Shown piece by piece: positions 7,939-15,367 of a stretch of 21,391 nucleotides of DNA. How positions within the stretch are numbered: the stretch's first letter is position 1; each line of letters opens with the position of its first letter. The stretch comes from Microbacteriaceae bacterium (GTDB lineage Bacteria > Actinomycetota > Actinomycetes > Actinomycetales > Microbacteriaceae). The stretch covers positions 1-21,391 of the forward strand of contig JAAZFP010000035.1 of NCBI GenBank assembly GCA_012511645.1, written 5' to 3'. The notes beneath the pieces were generated by a model, which searched no databases, was not told where the DNA came from, and saw only the letters and a list, made by a program, of their open reading frames with translations. A program made the position numbers and the translations under genes.

Positions 7939-9135
7939 ATGTCTACTGCCACACTCAATGACTCGCGCTTACGCATTGGTCCGCTCGCCCTCGATGTGCC
8001 AGTGGTGCTTGCACCCATGGCAGGCATCACGAACACGGCGTTCCGCAGGCTCTGCCGCGAATATGGTGCGGGGTTGTATGTCAGCGAGATGATTACAAGT
8101 CGCGCGCTCGTTGAGCGAACGCCAGCATCAATGCGGCTGATTACGCACCACGAGAGCGAAACGCCACGGTCAATTCAGCTCTACGGGGTAGACCCGCACA
8201 CCGTGCGCGAGGCAGTGCGTTTTCTTGTTGACGAGAATCTCGCTGATCATATTGACCTGAACTTTGGCTGCCCAGTGCCGAAGGTGACACGGAAGGGCGG
8301 TGGCTCCGCTTTGCCGTGGAAGCTCGATCTGTTCCGGTCGATCGTCGAGCAAGCGGTCGAGGCCGCGGGTGAGATTCCGCTGACCGTGAAAATGAGAAAA
8401 GGAATCGACAGCGATCACCTGACCTATCTTGAAGCAGCGCGTGCCGCTGAGGGCGCTGGGGTCGCGGCGATCGCACTGCATGGGCGCACGGCGAGCGAGT
8501 TCTACTCTGGCAAGGCGGACTGGTCGTCGATTGCCACGCTGAAAGAGACAATTACGAGCGTGCCCGTGCTCGGCAACGGAGATATTTGGTCTGCCGACGA
8601 CGCTATTCGCATGGTGCGCGAAACGGGATGTGATGGTGTCGTTGTGGGCAGAGGCTGCCTGGGGCGACCGTGGCTGTTTGGTGACCTCGCAGCGGCGTTC
8701 CGAGCAGAGCGTGGTGAGCAATCCTGGGAGTCCGCAAAGGAGGCCATTGCGAAGCCACCGCTCGGGTTCGTCATGCAGGCGATGCGTCGTCACACCGAGC
8801 TGCTGATTGAGTTTTTTGAGGGTGAAGAAGATCGGGCGTGCCGAGACATTCGTAAGCATGTGGCCTGGTACTTCAAGGGGTACGGTGTCGGTGGTGACAC
8901 TCGGCGCATGCTCGCAAGCGTTGAATCGCTCGATCAGATGGATGAGATTTTTGCGACCATGGATGCAACGATGCCGTATCCGGGCGAAGGAGCCGAGGGG
9001 CAGCGTGGCCGCGCTGGAAGTCCGAAGCGTGTCGTGCTGCCTGACGGCTGGCTTGCAACCAGGGCGTTTCAGCAGCAAGACTTTGAGGGACTCGTCGAAG
9101 CCGAGCGTCTTGGACACGGAGTCGATGGTGGCTGA
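7939..9135 (+). CDS. dusB: tRNA-dihydrouridine synthase, DusB type
   Basis: The 398-aa FMN-dependent enzyme reduces specific uridines in tRNA D-loops using NADPH. The TIM-barrel motifs are clear: LAPMAGITN (24-32) at the FMN site, DLNFGCPVPKVTRKGGG with the proton-donor Cys111, HGRTASEFYSG (181-191), GNGDI and GRGCLGRPW (238-246). The C-terminal helical domain follows. The ATG at 7939 is chosen because homology starts just after it; the frame extends upstream to 7864 but that part overlaps the recO promoter region. It has no strong ribosome site, and GAGAAT at 7925-7930 could be a -10 for a nearly leaderless transcript. It overlaps dgt by 11 nt, so the two are coupled. Confidence 0.93.
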   Translation: MSTATLNDSRLRIGPLALDVPVVLAPMAGITNTAFRRLCREYGAGLYVSEMITSRALVERTPASMRLITHHESETPRSIQLYGVDPHTVREAVRFLVDENLADHIDLNFGCPVPKVTRKGGGSALPWKLDLFRSIVEQAVEAAGEIPLTVKMRKGIDSDHLTYLEAARAAEGAGVAAIALHGRTASEFYSGKADWSSIATLKETITSVPVLGNGDIWSADDAIRMVRETGCDGVVVGRGCLGRPWLFGDLAAAFRAERGEQSWESAKEAIAKPPLGFVMQAMRRHTELLIEFFEGEEDRACRDIRKHVAWYFKGYGVGGDTRRMLASVESLDQMDEIFATMDATMPYPGEGAEGQRGRAGSPKRVVLPDGWLATRAFQQQDFEGLVEAERLGHGVDGG

Positions 9136-10390
9136 GTCGGTTTCTCAGCAGTCGGGCTATTCTGCGCACGACAAGGAGCGATTCTTGTCTGAGACGCACT
9201 CGGGAAGCCGTACTGATTTCGCGCGAGATCGAGCCAGGGTGATTCACTCGAGCGCATGGCGCCGCTTGGCTGCGAAAACGCAGGTACTCAGCCCCACGGC
9301 AGGTGTTGATTTTGCGAGAAATCGGCTCACCCACTCACTTGAGGTGGCACAAATTGGCCGTGAGCTGGCGAGATCTCTGAACCTCGACCAAGATGTGGTT
9401 GATACCGCGTGCCTTGCACATGACCTGGGCCATCCTCCGTTCGGGCACAACGGGGAGCGTGCGTTGAATGCGTGGGCAGAGGACTATGGCGGTTTCGAAG
9501 GCAATGCGCAGACACTGCGCATTTTGACGCGGCTTGAGCCCAAGCGATTCACACCGGACGGTCACACCATCGGTCTCAATCTCACCCGCGCAACGCTTGA
9601 TGCGAGCACCAAATATCCTTGGTCTCGGGCGGAATCACCGGAGGGGTCGTCGAAGTTCGGATATTTCGAAGACGATCACGAGATCTTTCAATGGTTGCGT
9701 GTCGGCGCACCACCACGCAAAAAGTGTGTTGAGGCTCAAGCCATGGATCTCAGCGATGACATCGCCTACTCAGTGCATGACTTCGAGGATGCTGTTGTCG
9801 GGGAGTTCATTGATCCCGAGATTCTCACCGCTCGCTCTGGCCATGACACGCTCATTCGTGTGGTCGCAGAGTGGGCGGGAAATGATTTCTCTGAGGATGA
9901 ACTTGGCGCCGCGTTTGAGCGTTTAGAAATGATGGACACCTGGCTGACGTCTTGGCAGGGTACGCGCCAGAACCAGGCGCAGCTGAAGAACTTCACGAGT
10001 GACCTCATTGGACGATTCGCACGAGCTGCGATTCACGCCACACTCGAGGCCGCAGAGGGGGAGCCGCTCGTCCGATACGGGGCAGATGTGGTGGTACCTC
10101 ACGAGGTACGCGCGGAGATTGCCGTACTCAAAGGAATTGTGGCCGCCTTCGTCATGGCAAGCGGTCATCGTCAACCAACCTATCGGAAGCAGCGGGAGCT
10201 TCTCCTTGAACTCGCAGACGCGCTGTGGCTCGCGGGGGATCGAGAGCTTGATCCAGCGTGCGCCGAGGATTATCGGCTCGCAACAGATGAAACATCGGCT
10301 CGGCGTGTCATTATTGACCAAATTGCGTCGCTGACCGACCAGACCGCAATCGCTTGGCATCGACGCCTCTGTGATGTTCCGCTCGTATGA
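9125..10390 (+). CDS. dgt: Deoxyguanosinetriphosphate triphosphohydrolase-like HD protein
   Basis: The 421-aa HD-superfamily dNTPase releases triphosphate from dGTP or other dNTPs. The metal site is visible as His70 (RNRLTHSLEVAQ), His99-Asp100 (LAHDLGHPPFGHNG) and Asp211/212 (DLSDDIAYSVHD). The family pattern LTHSLEV plus HDLGHPPFGH is close to textbook. The ATG at 9125 overlaps the end of dusB by 11 nt, with GGAG at 9118-9121 upstream; GTG 9128 is an alternative one codon later. The frame is open much further upstream but that is a shadow of dusB. The dusB-dgt-dnaG order is common in actinobacteria, which suggests a role in balancing dNTP pools near replication genes. Confidence 0.93.
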   Translation: MVAESVSQQSGYSAHDKERFLSETHSGSRTDFARDRARVIHSSAWRRLAAKTQVLSPTAGVDFARNRLTHSLEVAQIGRELARSLNLDQDVVDTACLAHDLGHPPFGHNGERALNAWAEDYGGFEGNAQTLRILTRLEPKRFTPDGHTIGLNLTRATLDASTKYPWSRAESPEGSSKFGYFEDDHEIFQWLRVGAPPRKKCVEAQAMDLSDDIAYSVHDFEDAVVGEFIDPEILTARSGHDTLIRVVAEWAGNDFSEDELGAAFERLEMMDTWLTSWQGTRQNQAQLKNFTSDLIGRFARAAIHATLEAAEGEPLVRYGADVVVPHEVRAEIAVLKGIVAAFVMASGHRQPTYRKQRELLLELADALWLAGDRELDPACAEDYRLATDETSARRVIIDQIASLTDQTAIAWHRRLCDVPLV

Positions 10391-10455
10391 CTGAGCGGCT
10401 GCGACCGGCTGATTGCGGGGTGCAGTTGAACGCGGCCAACCGACACTGCGAACGA

Positions 10456-10472
10456 TAGACTCAGCAATTATG
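10456..10472 (+). promoter_or_regulatory. Possible leaderless promoter of dnaG
   Basis: TAGACT at 10456-10461 fits an actinobacterial -10 hexamer, and the A of the dnaG start codon (10470) lies 8 nt past it, the distance at which transcription usually starts. There is no Shine-Dalgarno sequence before the ATG. Together these suggest a leaderless mRNA. The nearest TTG-type element (TTGAAC, 10426-10431) is 24 nt away, too far for a normal -35. Confidence 0.35.
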
Positions 10473-12341
10473 GCAGGTCGGATCAAGGCAAGCGACGTCG
10501 AGGAAGTCAAGCGTCGCACGAATATTGCCGAGCTTGTCTCTGACCATGTTGCTCTGAAAACTGGCGGCATCGATTCGATGAAGGGGTTGTGCCCGTTCCA
10601 TGACGAACGCAGCCCGAGTTTTCATGTTCGTCCAAGCCTCGGGTATTACCACTGCTTCGGCTGCGGCGAGTCCGGCGATGCCATTAGCTTCTTGCAGCGC
10701 ATGGATCACCTCAGCTTTAGCGAGGCCGTCGAACGGCTCGCAGCGAGGATTCAATTTACGCTGAGCTATGAAGAGGGTGGCGAGCGCAGAGAGCCATCGT
10801 CGAACCGAGCCCGCCTCTTTGCGGCCAATGAGGCAGCCGTCACCTATTATCGTGAGCAGCTCGGAGGGAGTGAAGCATCGGTCGCCCGCGATTTTCTTGA
10901 GCAGCGTGGGTTTCCTCGAGCCGCGTGTGATCGCTTTGGGGTTGGGTACGCTCCACGGGGGTGGCAAGGGCTCACCGATCATTTGTCTTCTCTCGGGTAC
11001 ACGGCTGAAGAGCAACTGCAGGCGGGGCTCGCCGGCCAGGGGCAACGAGGGGTCTATGACCGATTTCGTGGCCGCATCATTTGGCCGATACGGGATACCA
11101 GTGGCCAAACTCTTGGCTTTGGCGCACGAAAGTTGTATGACGATGACGACGGACCAAAGTATCTCAACACACCTGAGACCCCGATCTATCAAAAATCAAG
11201 AGTGCTTTATGGTCTTGATCAGGCAAAGCGGGCGGTGTCACGCGAGAAACGTGTCGTGGTCGTCGAAGGCTATACCGATGTGATGGCCTGCCATCTTGCC
11301 GGCGAAGAAAGTGCGGTAGCAACCTGTGGTACTGCGTTTGGCAAAGACCACATTTCGGTGATCCGGCGCGTCATGGGAGACGACTCATCCGCCGAAGTGA
11401 TATTTACCTTCGACCCCGATGAGGCAGGCCAAAAGGCCGCACTGCGTGCGTTTAGCGATGAGAAACTGTTTCGCGCACACACCTATGTCGCAGTTGCGCC
11501 CGATGGGCTCGACCCCGCGGATCTGCGCCTCCACCGGGGTGACGAAGCGGTGCGTGAAATGTTCGAGCGCAAGCAACCGCTGTTTGAGTTCGCGCTTCGG
11601 CAGGCAATCAGCAAATTTGACCTGAACTCGGTCGAGGGGAGGGTCTCGGCGCTTCGGGCAGCCGCGCCCATCGTTTCTGGTCTCAAAGACCGTGCGCTCC
11701 AGCCCGGTTACACGAGGGAACTCGCGCGAATGCTTGGCCTTGAACTCTCGGAAGTGCGAGCTGCGGTTCGGGGAGCGCCTCGCCAACCACACTCCGGGGC
11801 CACGTCAGCGCACCACACGCCGTCGTCTCCCGATGCACCGATGGCCGCACAAGAGCGACCAGTGCAGGCGGCACTTTCACAGCTTCCGTCGACGCCAACG
11901 GTGCGGCTCGAACGAGATGCGCTGATGGCGATGCTGCAGTTGCCCGAAGCGATTGGTCCGGAATTACTCGCGCAAGCTGCCACCGCTGAGGTAACCGAGG
12001 ACTCTCTGCGGGTTGTGCGTGACGCGATCGGGGCGACCCTCCCGTTCGATACGGATGAGCCATGGCTCGCGCGAGTGGCATCCGAGGCACCTCCGGTCTT
12101 TCGTGAATTTATCCACGAGCTCGCCGTAGCACCGCTGCCGCAGAATAATCCCGCGCTTCTTGGTGCCTACGCGCGTGAGATTGTGGTGTCACTGCTCGAC
12201 CGGGACTTGCTTTCGCTCAAAGCTGAATTGGTTGCTCGGATGCAACGACTCGGCGATCCGAGCGATCCAGCTTCGCGGGTAATTCAAGAGCAACTGGCCT
12301 CGTTGGAGCTGGCACGCCGCAGCCTGCGTTCCGGTTCGTAG
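10470..12341 (+). CDS. dnaG: DNA primase
   Basis: The 623-aa primase makes the RNA primers for chromosome replication. An N-terminal CHC2-type zinc-binding domain has Cys41, His44, Cys62 and Cys65 (CPFHDERSPSF and YHCFGCGESGD). The RNA polymerase core follows, with a TOPRIM fold: Glu266 in VVVVEGYTDV, and Asp315 and Asp317 in TFDPDEAGQ, the metal-binding residues. From about 430 to the end is the less conserved DnaB-helicase interaction region, with a Pro/Ala/Ser-rich linker near 455-480. The ATG at 10470 is chosen because MAGRIKASDVEEVKRR is the normal N terminus; the 19 extra upstream codons have no support. It follows dgt by 79 bp and has its own likely promoter. Confidence 0.96.
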   Translation: MAGRIKASDVEEVKRRTNIAELVSDHVALKTGGIDSMKGLCPFHDERSPSFHVRPSLGYYHCFGCGESGDAISFLQRMDHLSFSEAVERLAARIQFTLSYEEGGERREPSSNRARLFAANEAAVTYYREQLGGSEASVARDFLEQRGFPRAACDRFGVGYAPRGWQGLTDHLSSLGYTAEEQLQAGLAGQGQRGVYDRFRGRIIWPIRDTSGQTLGFGARKLYDDDDGPKYLNTPETPIYQKSRVLYGLDQAKRAVSREKRVVVVEGYTDVMACHLAGEESAVATCGTAFGKDHISVIRRVMGDDSSAEVIFTFDPDEAGQKAALRAFSDEKLFRAHTYVAVAPDGLDPADLRLHRGDEAVREMFERKQPLFEFALRQAISKFDLNSVEGRVSALRAAAPIVSGLKDRALQPGYTRELARMLGLELSEVRAAVRGAPRQPHSGATSAHHTPSSPDAPMAAQERPVQAALSQLPSTPTVRLERDALMAMLQLPEAIGPELLAQAATAEVTEDSLRVVRDAIGATLPFDTDEPWLARVASEAPPVFREFIHELAVAPLPQNNPALLGAYAREIVVSLLDRDLLSLKAELVARMQRLGDPSDPASRVIQEQLASLELARRSLRSGS

Positions 12342-12352
12342 CTTCTGAGAGG

Positions 12353-12358
12353 TAGCCT
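12353..12358 (+). promoter_or_regulatory. Possible -10 element for the ABC ATPase gene
   Basis: TAGCCT lies 31 nt before the ATG at 12390, in the 48-bp gap after dnaG. The same hexamer precedes clpP1. No clear -35 is seen, so co-transcription with dnaG remains possible. Confidence 0.25.
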
Positions 12359-12389
12359 GAAGTGAACCCGCTGGGAAAGAGGAGGCCAG

Positions 12390-13238
12390 ATGATTGAGCC
12401 CAGTCGCGAGGCCGATCCCGCGATCACTGTTTCTGATATTTCGCTCGCCTACCCGGCGCATGGCGGCATGAAGTCGTTCACTGCCGTCGACGGCGTGAGT
12501 TTCGCTGTGCCCACTGGCAACGTGCTTGCGTTGCTTGGTGAAAGTGGCTCGGGCAAGTCGACGATTGCGCGATTCCTTGCCGGACGGGCTGCAGAATCAA
12601 GCGATAAGCACAGCAGAATTCGTGCAACCGGGGGCCAAGCAACGGTGCTGTGGGTGCCGATGCGAAAGCTGCGGGGGCGCGCCGCAACACGACTCACCGC
12701 ACATGTTGGTTTTCTTGCTCAGGATGCTGGAGCAACGCTGCAGCCAGAGCTGAATGTCGCAGATTTGCTGATGCAACCGATCACCGAACGCAGCAAGCGC
12801 TTCGATCGTGAGCGCCTTGGGCAGCAGATTGCCGAAATGATGGAGATTGTGGCGCTTCCGCTGAGCAAGCTGCAGGAGTTTCCATACGAACTTTCGAAAG
12901 GGCAGCGCCAGCGCGTTGCGGTGATGCGTTCTCTGATGCTGGCGCCGTCGGTGTTGATTGCCGATGAGCCAACGCTCGGCGTTGACGCGATTAATCGTCC
13001 ACGAATCGTCGAGCTGCTCTCCTGGTATCGGGAGCGCAGCGGAGCCTCAATGATGCTGGTCAGCCACGACATCGGAATGCTTGAAGCGCTTGCGCAAAAT
13101 GTGCTGGTCTTGCAGCAGGGGCAGACGGTTGGCGCGGGCAGCATCGACGAAATTTTTCGGCGCACAGACCACGCCTATGTGAAGCAACTTGCTGCAGCTT
13201 TACGCGCCACCGCATACGATGAGGTTGTCGAAAACTAG
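12390..13238 (+). CDS. Stand-alone ABC-type ATPase, oligopeptide/nickel (Dpp/Opp) branch
   Basis: The 282-aa nucleotide-binding protein has Walker A GESGSGKST (50-58), Q-loop Gln111, a signature read as LSKGQ (168-172, usually LSGGQ), Walker B VLIADE (188-193) and switch His226 (SHD). Overall it is most like the Dpp/Opp ATPases. No permease or solute-binding protein gene is near, so its transport partner, if any, is encoded elsewhere. The D-loop region reads DEPTLGVDA instead of the usual DEPTSALD. ATP binding is well supported; the substrate cannot be told. The start has AGGAGG about 7 nt upstream. A helper in a non-transport process is possible but unsupported. Confidence 0.85.
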   Translation: MIEPSREADPAITVSDISLAYPAHGGMKSFTAVDGVSFAVPTGNVLALLGESGSGKSTIARFLAGRAAESSDKHSRIRATGGQATVLWVPMRKLRGRAATRLTAHVGFLAQDAGATLQPELNVADLLMQPITERSKRFDRERLGQQIAEMMEIVALPLSKLQEFPYELSKGQRQRVAVMRSLMLAPSVLIADEPTLGVDAINRPRIVELLSWYRERSGASMMLVSHDIGMLEALAQNVLVLQQGQTVGAGSIDEIFRRTDHAYVKQLAAALRATAYDEVVEN

Positions 13239-13245
13239 CCTCGAT

Positions 13246-13275
13246 TTGCGAGCGCTTTCCGCGCTTTGATAAGCT
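13246..13275 (+). promoter_or_regulatory. Probable promoter of the tRNA cluster
   Basis: TTGCGA (13246-13251) and TAAGCT (13270-13275) are separated by 18 bp and stand 23 nt before the first base of tRNA-Asn. A good -35 and -10 pair at this distance from a stable RNA gene makes this one of the better promoter calls in the window. Confidence 0.5.
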
Positions 13276-13298
13276 GGTGTGCGTTGCCTAGGCAATGA

Positions 13299-13371
13299 TC
13301 CCCTGTAGCTCAGTTGGCAGAGCGCTTGACTGTTAATCAGGATGTCGCTGGTTCGAGCCCAGCCGGGGGAG
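13299..13371 (+). tRNA. tRNA-Asn (anticodon GTT)
   Basis: A 73-nt cloverleaf. The acceptor arms TCCCCTG (13299-13305) and CGGGGGA (13364-13370) pair over 7 bp with one G-T. The anticodon stem CTTGA/TCAGG closes a CTGTTAA loop with GTT at 13332-13334. The T arm is GCTGG-TTCGAGC-CCAGC. The discriminator base is G, as expected for asparagine. CCA is not encoded. Sequence similarity to E. coli tRNA-Asn is clear. Confidence 0.97.
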
Positions 13372-13374
13372 CGG

Positions 13375-13401
13375 AACCCTCACAGCACGGTGAGGGTTTT
13401 C
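13375..13401 (+). terminator. Intrinsic terminator after tRNA-Asn
   Basis: AACCCTCAC (13375-13383) pairs perfectly with GTGAGGGTT (13390-13398) around a 6-nt loop, and the stem runs into TTTTC. It lies 4 nt beyond the tRNA-Asn end. It may stop transcription or mark an RNA-processing point before tRNA-Gly. Confidence 0.65.
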
Positions 13402-13430
13402 GTGAATGACGGTACGTTCCGTCCACTCAC

Positions 13431-13501
13431 GGGGATGTAGCTCAATGGTAGAGCCCCAGTCTTCCAAACTGGTTACGCGGGTTCGATTCCCGTCATCCCC
13501 T
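13431..13501 (+). tRNA. tRNA-Gly (anticodon TCC)
   Basis: A 71-nt cloverleaf. The acceptor arms GGGGATG (13431-13437) and CATCCCC (13494-13500) pair over 7 bp. The anticodon stem CCAGT/ACTGG closes a CTTCCAA loop with TCC at 13463-13465. The T loop is TTCGATT. The discriminator is T, usual for tRNA-Gly. CCA is not encoded. Confidence 0.96.
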
Positions 13502-13521
13502 CCGTTCGCGGCTGGGTGGGC

Positions 13522-13527
13522 TAGACT
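13522..13527 (+). promoter_or_regulatory. Possible -10 element for tRNA-Pro (and tig)
   Basis: TAGACT lies 18 nt before tRNA-Pro. It matches the hexamer seen before dnaG. No -35 match is found at a normal spacing. Confidence 0.3.
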
Positions 13528-13545
13528 TGTATGGTTGTCCGTTTA

Positions 13546-13620
13546 CGGGGCGTAGCTCAGCTTGGCTAGAGCGCCCGCTTTGGGAGCGGGAGGTCGCAGG
13601 TTCGAATCCTGTCGCCCCGA
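13546..13620 (+). tRNA. tRNA-Pro (anticodon TGG)
   Basis: A 75-nt cloverleaf. The acceptor arms CGGGGCG (13546-13552) and CGCCCCG (13613-13619) pair over 7 bp. The anticodon stem CCCGC/GCGGG closes a TTTGGGA loop with TGG at 13581-13583. The T loop is TTCGAAT. The discriminator is A, as expected for proline. CCA is not encoded. No U-rich terminator follows, so transcription may continue into tig. Confidence 0.96.
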
Positions 13621-13681
13621 CACGAGCCGAAAGGTTCGCGATACCGAGGATGACTGCACAAGACACACCGAAAGGCCCACC

Positions 13682-15229
13682 TTGCCGAAGACGAACGTAG
13701 AGAAGCTCAGCCCCACCCGGGTGAAGCTCACCGTTGACATCACCATTGATGATCTCGAGCCATTCCTGAAGCAGGCATACAAGACGATCTCCGAGCAGGT
13801 TTCTATTCCAGGATTCCGCAAGGGACACGTTCCTGCGCCGATTATCGATCAGCGCGTGGGTCGTCAGGCAGTTGTTGAGCAGGCGCTGAACGACTCGCTT
13901 GATTCGTTCTTCCAGGCAGCCCTGATTGAGACCGAGACGCAGCCAATGGGTCGACCCACAGCTGATGTTGAGAAGTGGCTCGACGTGAAGGACCCCCAGA
14001 GCGAACTCACTATCGTGTTTGAGGTCGAGGCGCGCCCTGAATTCACGCTGCCAAAGTACGATGGCCTGAAGATCGAGGTGGACGTCGCTGAGGTTGGCGC
14101 GTCTGCGGTTGAAGACGAACTCACGAAGCTGCGCGAGCGTTTCGGCACGTTGAAGACGGTTGAGCGCCCGGCAAAGACCGGCGATTTCGTCGAGCTCGAT
14201 CTTGTCGCCCGCATCGATGGAAATGACGTCGACCAGGCGACGGGAGTGTCGTACGAGGTTGGCGCTGGCAACATGCTTGCGGGTCTTGATGATGCAGTTG
14301 AGACGCTTACCGCAGATGAGACCACGACCTTCACCTCACAGCTGCTCGGCGGTGAGTACGAGGGTCAAGATGCCGAGGTCGAGGTCACGATCACTGCGGT
14401 GAAGGAGCGTGAGCTCGCTGACGCTGACGATGACTTCGCGCAGATGGCAAGTGAATTCGACACGATCGCCGAACTCCGTGAGAGCCTTGAGCAGCAGGCG
14501 GAGCAGGCAGCTGTCTTCGCTCAGGGGCGTCAGGCACGTGATCTCTTCACCGAGACGCTCATCGAAAAAGCGGGCATTCCTGTCAGCGAAGAGCTTGTTG
14601 AAGAAGAGGTGCACCGTCACCTTGAGGGTGAAGGCCGCCTCGAAGATGATGTTCATCGCGAAGAGGTTCGCGAGTCGACCGAGAAGCAGCTTGCGCTGCA
14701 GCTGCTGCTCGACGCAATCGCCGAGCAGGAGAAGGTCACTCCAACCCAGAACGAGCTCTCGCAGTACATCTTCCAGTCGGCGCAGCAGTATGGCATGGAT
14801 CCGTCGCAGTTCTTGCAGGCAATCAGCCAGGGCGGGCAAATGACCGCCATCCTTGGTGAGGTGACCCGCAACAAGGCGCTTGCAGTGGCGCTGTCGAAGG
14901 CGAAGGTCGTCGACAAGAAGGGCAAGGCGATTGACCTCAGCGAGTTCACCGCAGTAGACGATGAAGAAATTGCCGAGGTGCTTGAAGAAGCCGAGGAGAT
15001 CGTCGAGGCTGCTGAGGCCGAAGAAGCCGCAGCAGAGCAGGCTCCGGCCAAGAAGCCTGCGGCGAAGAAGGCTCCGGCCAAGAAGGCTGATGCCGACGAG
15101 AAGCCTGCGGCGAAGAAGGCTCCGGCCAAGAACGCTGCAGCAAAGTCCGACGAGAAGCCCGCAGAGAAGAAGGCGGCTGCGAAGAAGGCACCCGCAAAGA
15201 AGCCCGCGGCGAAGAAGTCTGACGACTAA
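13682..15229 (+). CDS. tig: Trigger factor (ribosome-associated chaperone and PPIase)
   Basis: The 515-aa chaperone binds near the ribosome exit tunnel and helps fold new chains. The ribosome-binding signature GFRKGHVP is at 44-51. The PPIase domain (about 150-235) and the helical C-terminal chaperone domain (to about 425) follow. An acidic stretch (about 425-453) and a 62-residue Lys/Ala/Pro tail (454-515) with repeated PAKKAP and PAAKK units come after that. The tail looks like actinobacterial histone-like proteins and is absent from E. coli trigger factor. The start is TTG at 13682, with AAAGG 6 nt upstream and the family N terminus VEKLSPTRVKL following. The frame is open further upstream, but that part overlaps tRNA-Pro. 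A strong terminator follows. Confidence 0.95.
   Translation: MPKTNVEKLSPTRVKLTVDITIDDLEPFLKQAYKTISEQVSIPGFRKGHVPAPIIDQRVGRQAVVEQALNDSLDSFFQAALIETETQPMGRPTADVEKWLDVKDPQSELTIVFEVEARPEFTLPKYDGLKIEVDVAEVGASAVEDELTKLRERFGTLKTVERPAKTGDFVELDLVARIDGNDVDQATGVSYEVGAGNMLAGLDDAVETLTADETTTFTSQLLGGEYEGQDAEVEVTITAVKERELADADDDFAQMASEFDTIAELRESLEQQAEQAAVFAQGRQARDLFTETLIEKAGIPVSEELVEEEVHRHLEGEGRLEDDVHREEVRESTEKQLALQLLLDAIAEQEKVTPTQNELSQYIFQSAQQYGMDPSQFLQAISQGGQMTAILGEVTRNKALAVALSKAKVVDKKGKAIDLSEFTAVDDEEIAEVLEEAEEIVEAAEAEEAAAEQAPAKKPAAKKAPAKKADADEKPAAKKAPAKNAAAKSDEKPAEKKAAAKKAPAKKPAAKKSDD
15053..15132 (+). repeat. Exact 32-nt direct repeat within the tig tail
   Basis: Positions 15053-15084 and 15101-15132 are identical over 32 nt, with a 48-nt (16-codon) period. 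They encode the repeated KPAAKKAPAK part of the trigger-factor tail. Identity at DNA level, not just protein level, suggests recent duplication or slippage, and length could vary between strains. Confidence 0.85.
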
Positions 15230-15242
15230 ACGACGCTCTCTG

Positions 15243-15278
15243 AAAAGGATCCCCTCAGCTTTGAGGGGATCCTTTTTT
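15243..15278 (+). terminator. Strong intrinsic terminator after tig
   Basis: AAAAGGATCCCCTCA (15243-15257) pairs perfectly with its reverse complement at 15262-15276 around a GCTT loop, and the second arm ends in a run of six T (15273-15278). It lies 13 nt past the tig stop codon. It separates tig from the clpP1 transcription unit. Confidence 0.92.
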
Positions 15279-15285
15279 GTTGGCG

Positions 15286-15303
15286 AACACGCCGACGGCG
15301 AAC
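15286..15303 (+). promoter_or_regulatory. Candidate ClgR-type operator upstream of clpP1
   Basis: This 18-nt site reads ACACGCCGACGGCGAAC preceded by A. It fits at every position the consensus WNNWCGCYNANRGCGWWS that I recall for the Corynebacterium glutamicum regulator ClgR, an activator of clp genes in actinobacteria. It is centred about 36 nt upstream of a TAGCCT -10 (15331-15336) that lacks a -35 box, as expected at an activated promoter. clgR itself is not in the window. Confidence 0.6.
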
Positions 15304-15330
15304 ATGCCAGTGTGAGGCGCCGCAAGTGAG

Positions 15331-15336
15331 TAGCCT
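15331..15336 (+). promoter_or_regulatory. Probable -10 element of clpP1
   Basis: TAGCCT lies 32 nt before the clpP1 ATG. The -35 position (about 15308-15313) does not resemble TTGACA, which fits dependence on an activator bound at 15286-15303. Confidence 0.4.
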
Positions 15337-15367
15337 CATATCAGGCACAATTTGAAGGAGTGCAGCT

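Noticed and set aside
8170..9117. Long minus-strand open frame opposite dusB
   Set aside because: It covers the conserved dusB gene in antisense and has no plausible ribosome site or domain.
8807..9124. N-terminal extension of Dgt within dusB
   Set aside because: The upstream part is an out-of-frame reading of dusB. Dgt homology begins after the ATG at 9125.
13562..13681. 40-residue N-terminal extension of trigger factor
   Set aside because: It would start inside tRNA-Pro. The TTG at 13682 has a ribosome site and the conserved family N terminus.
14336..15325. Long minus-strand open frame opposite tig with Leu/Arg-rich repeats
   Set aside because: The repeats are the antisense reading of the Lys/Ala tail codons of tig, and the frame also runs through the tig terminator.
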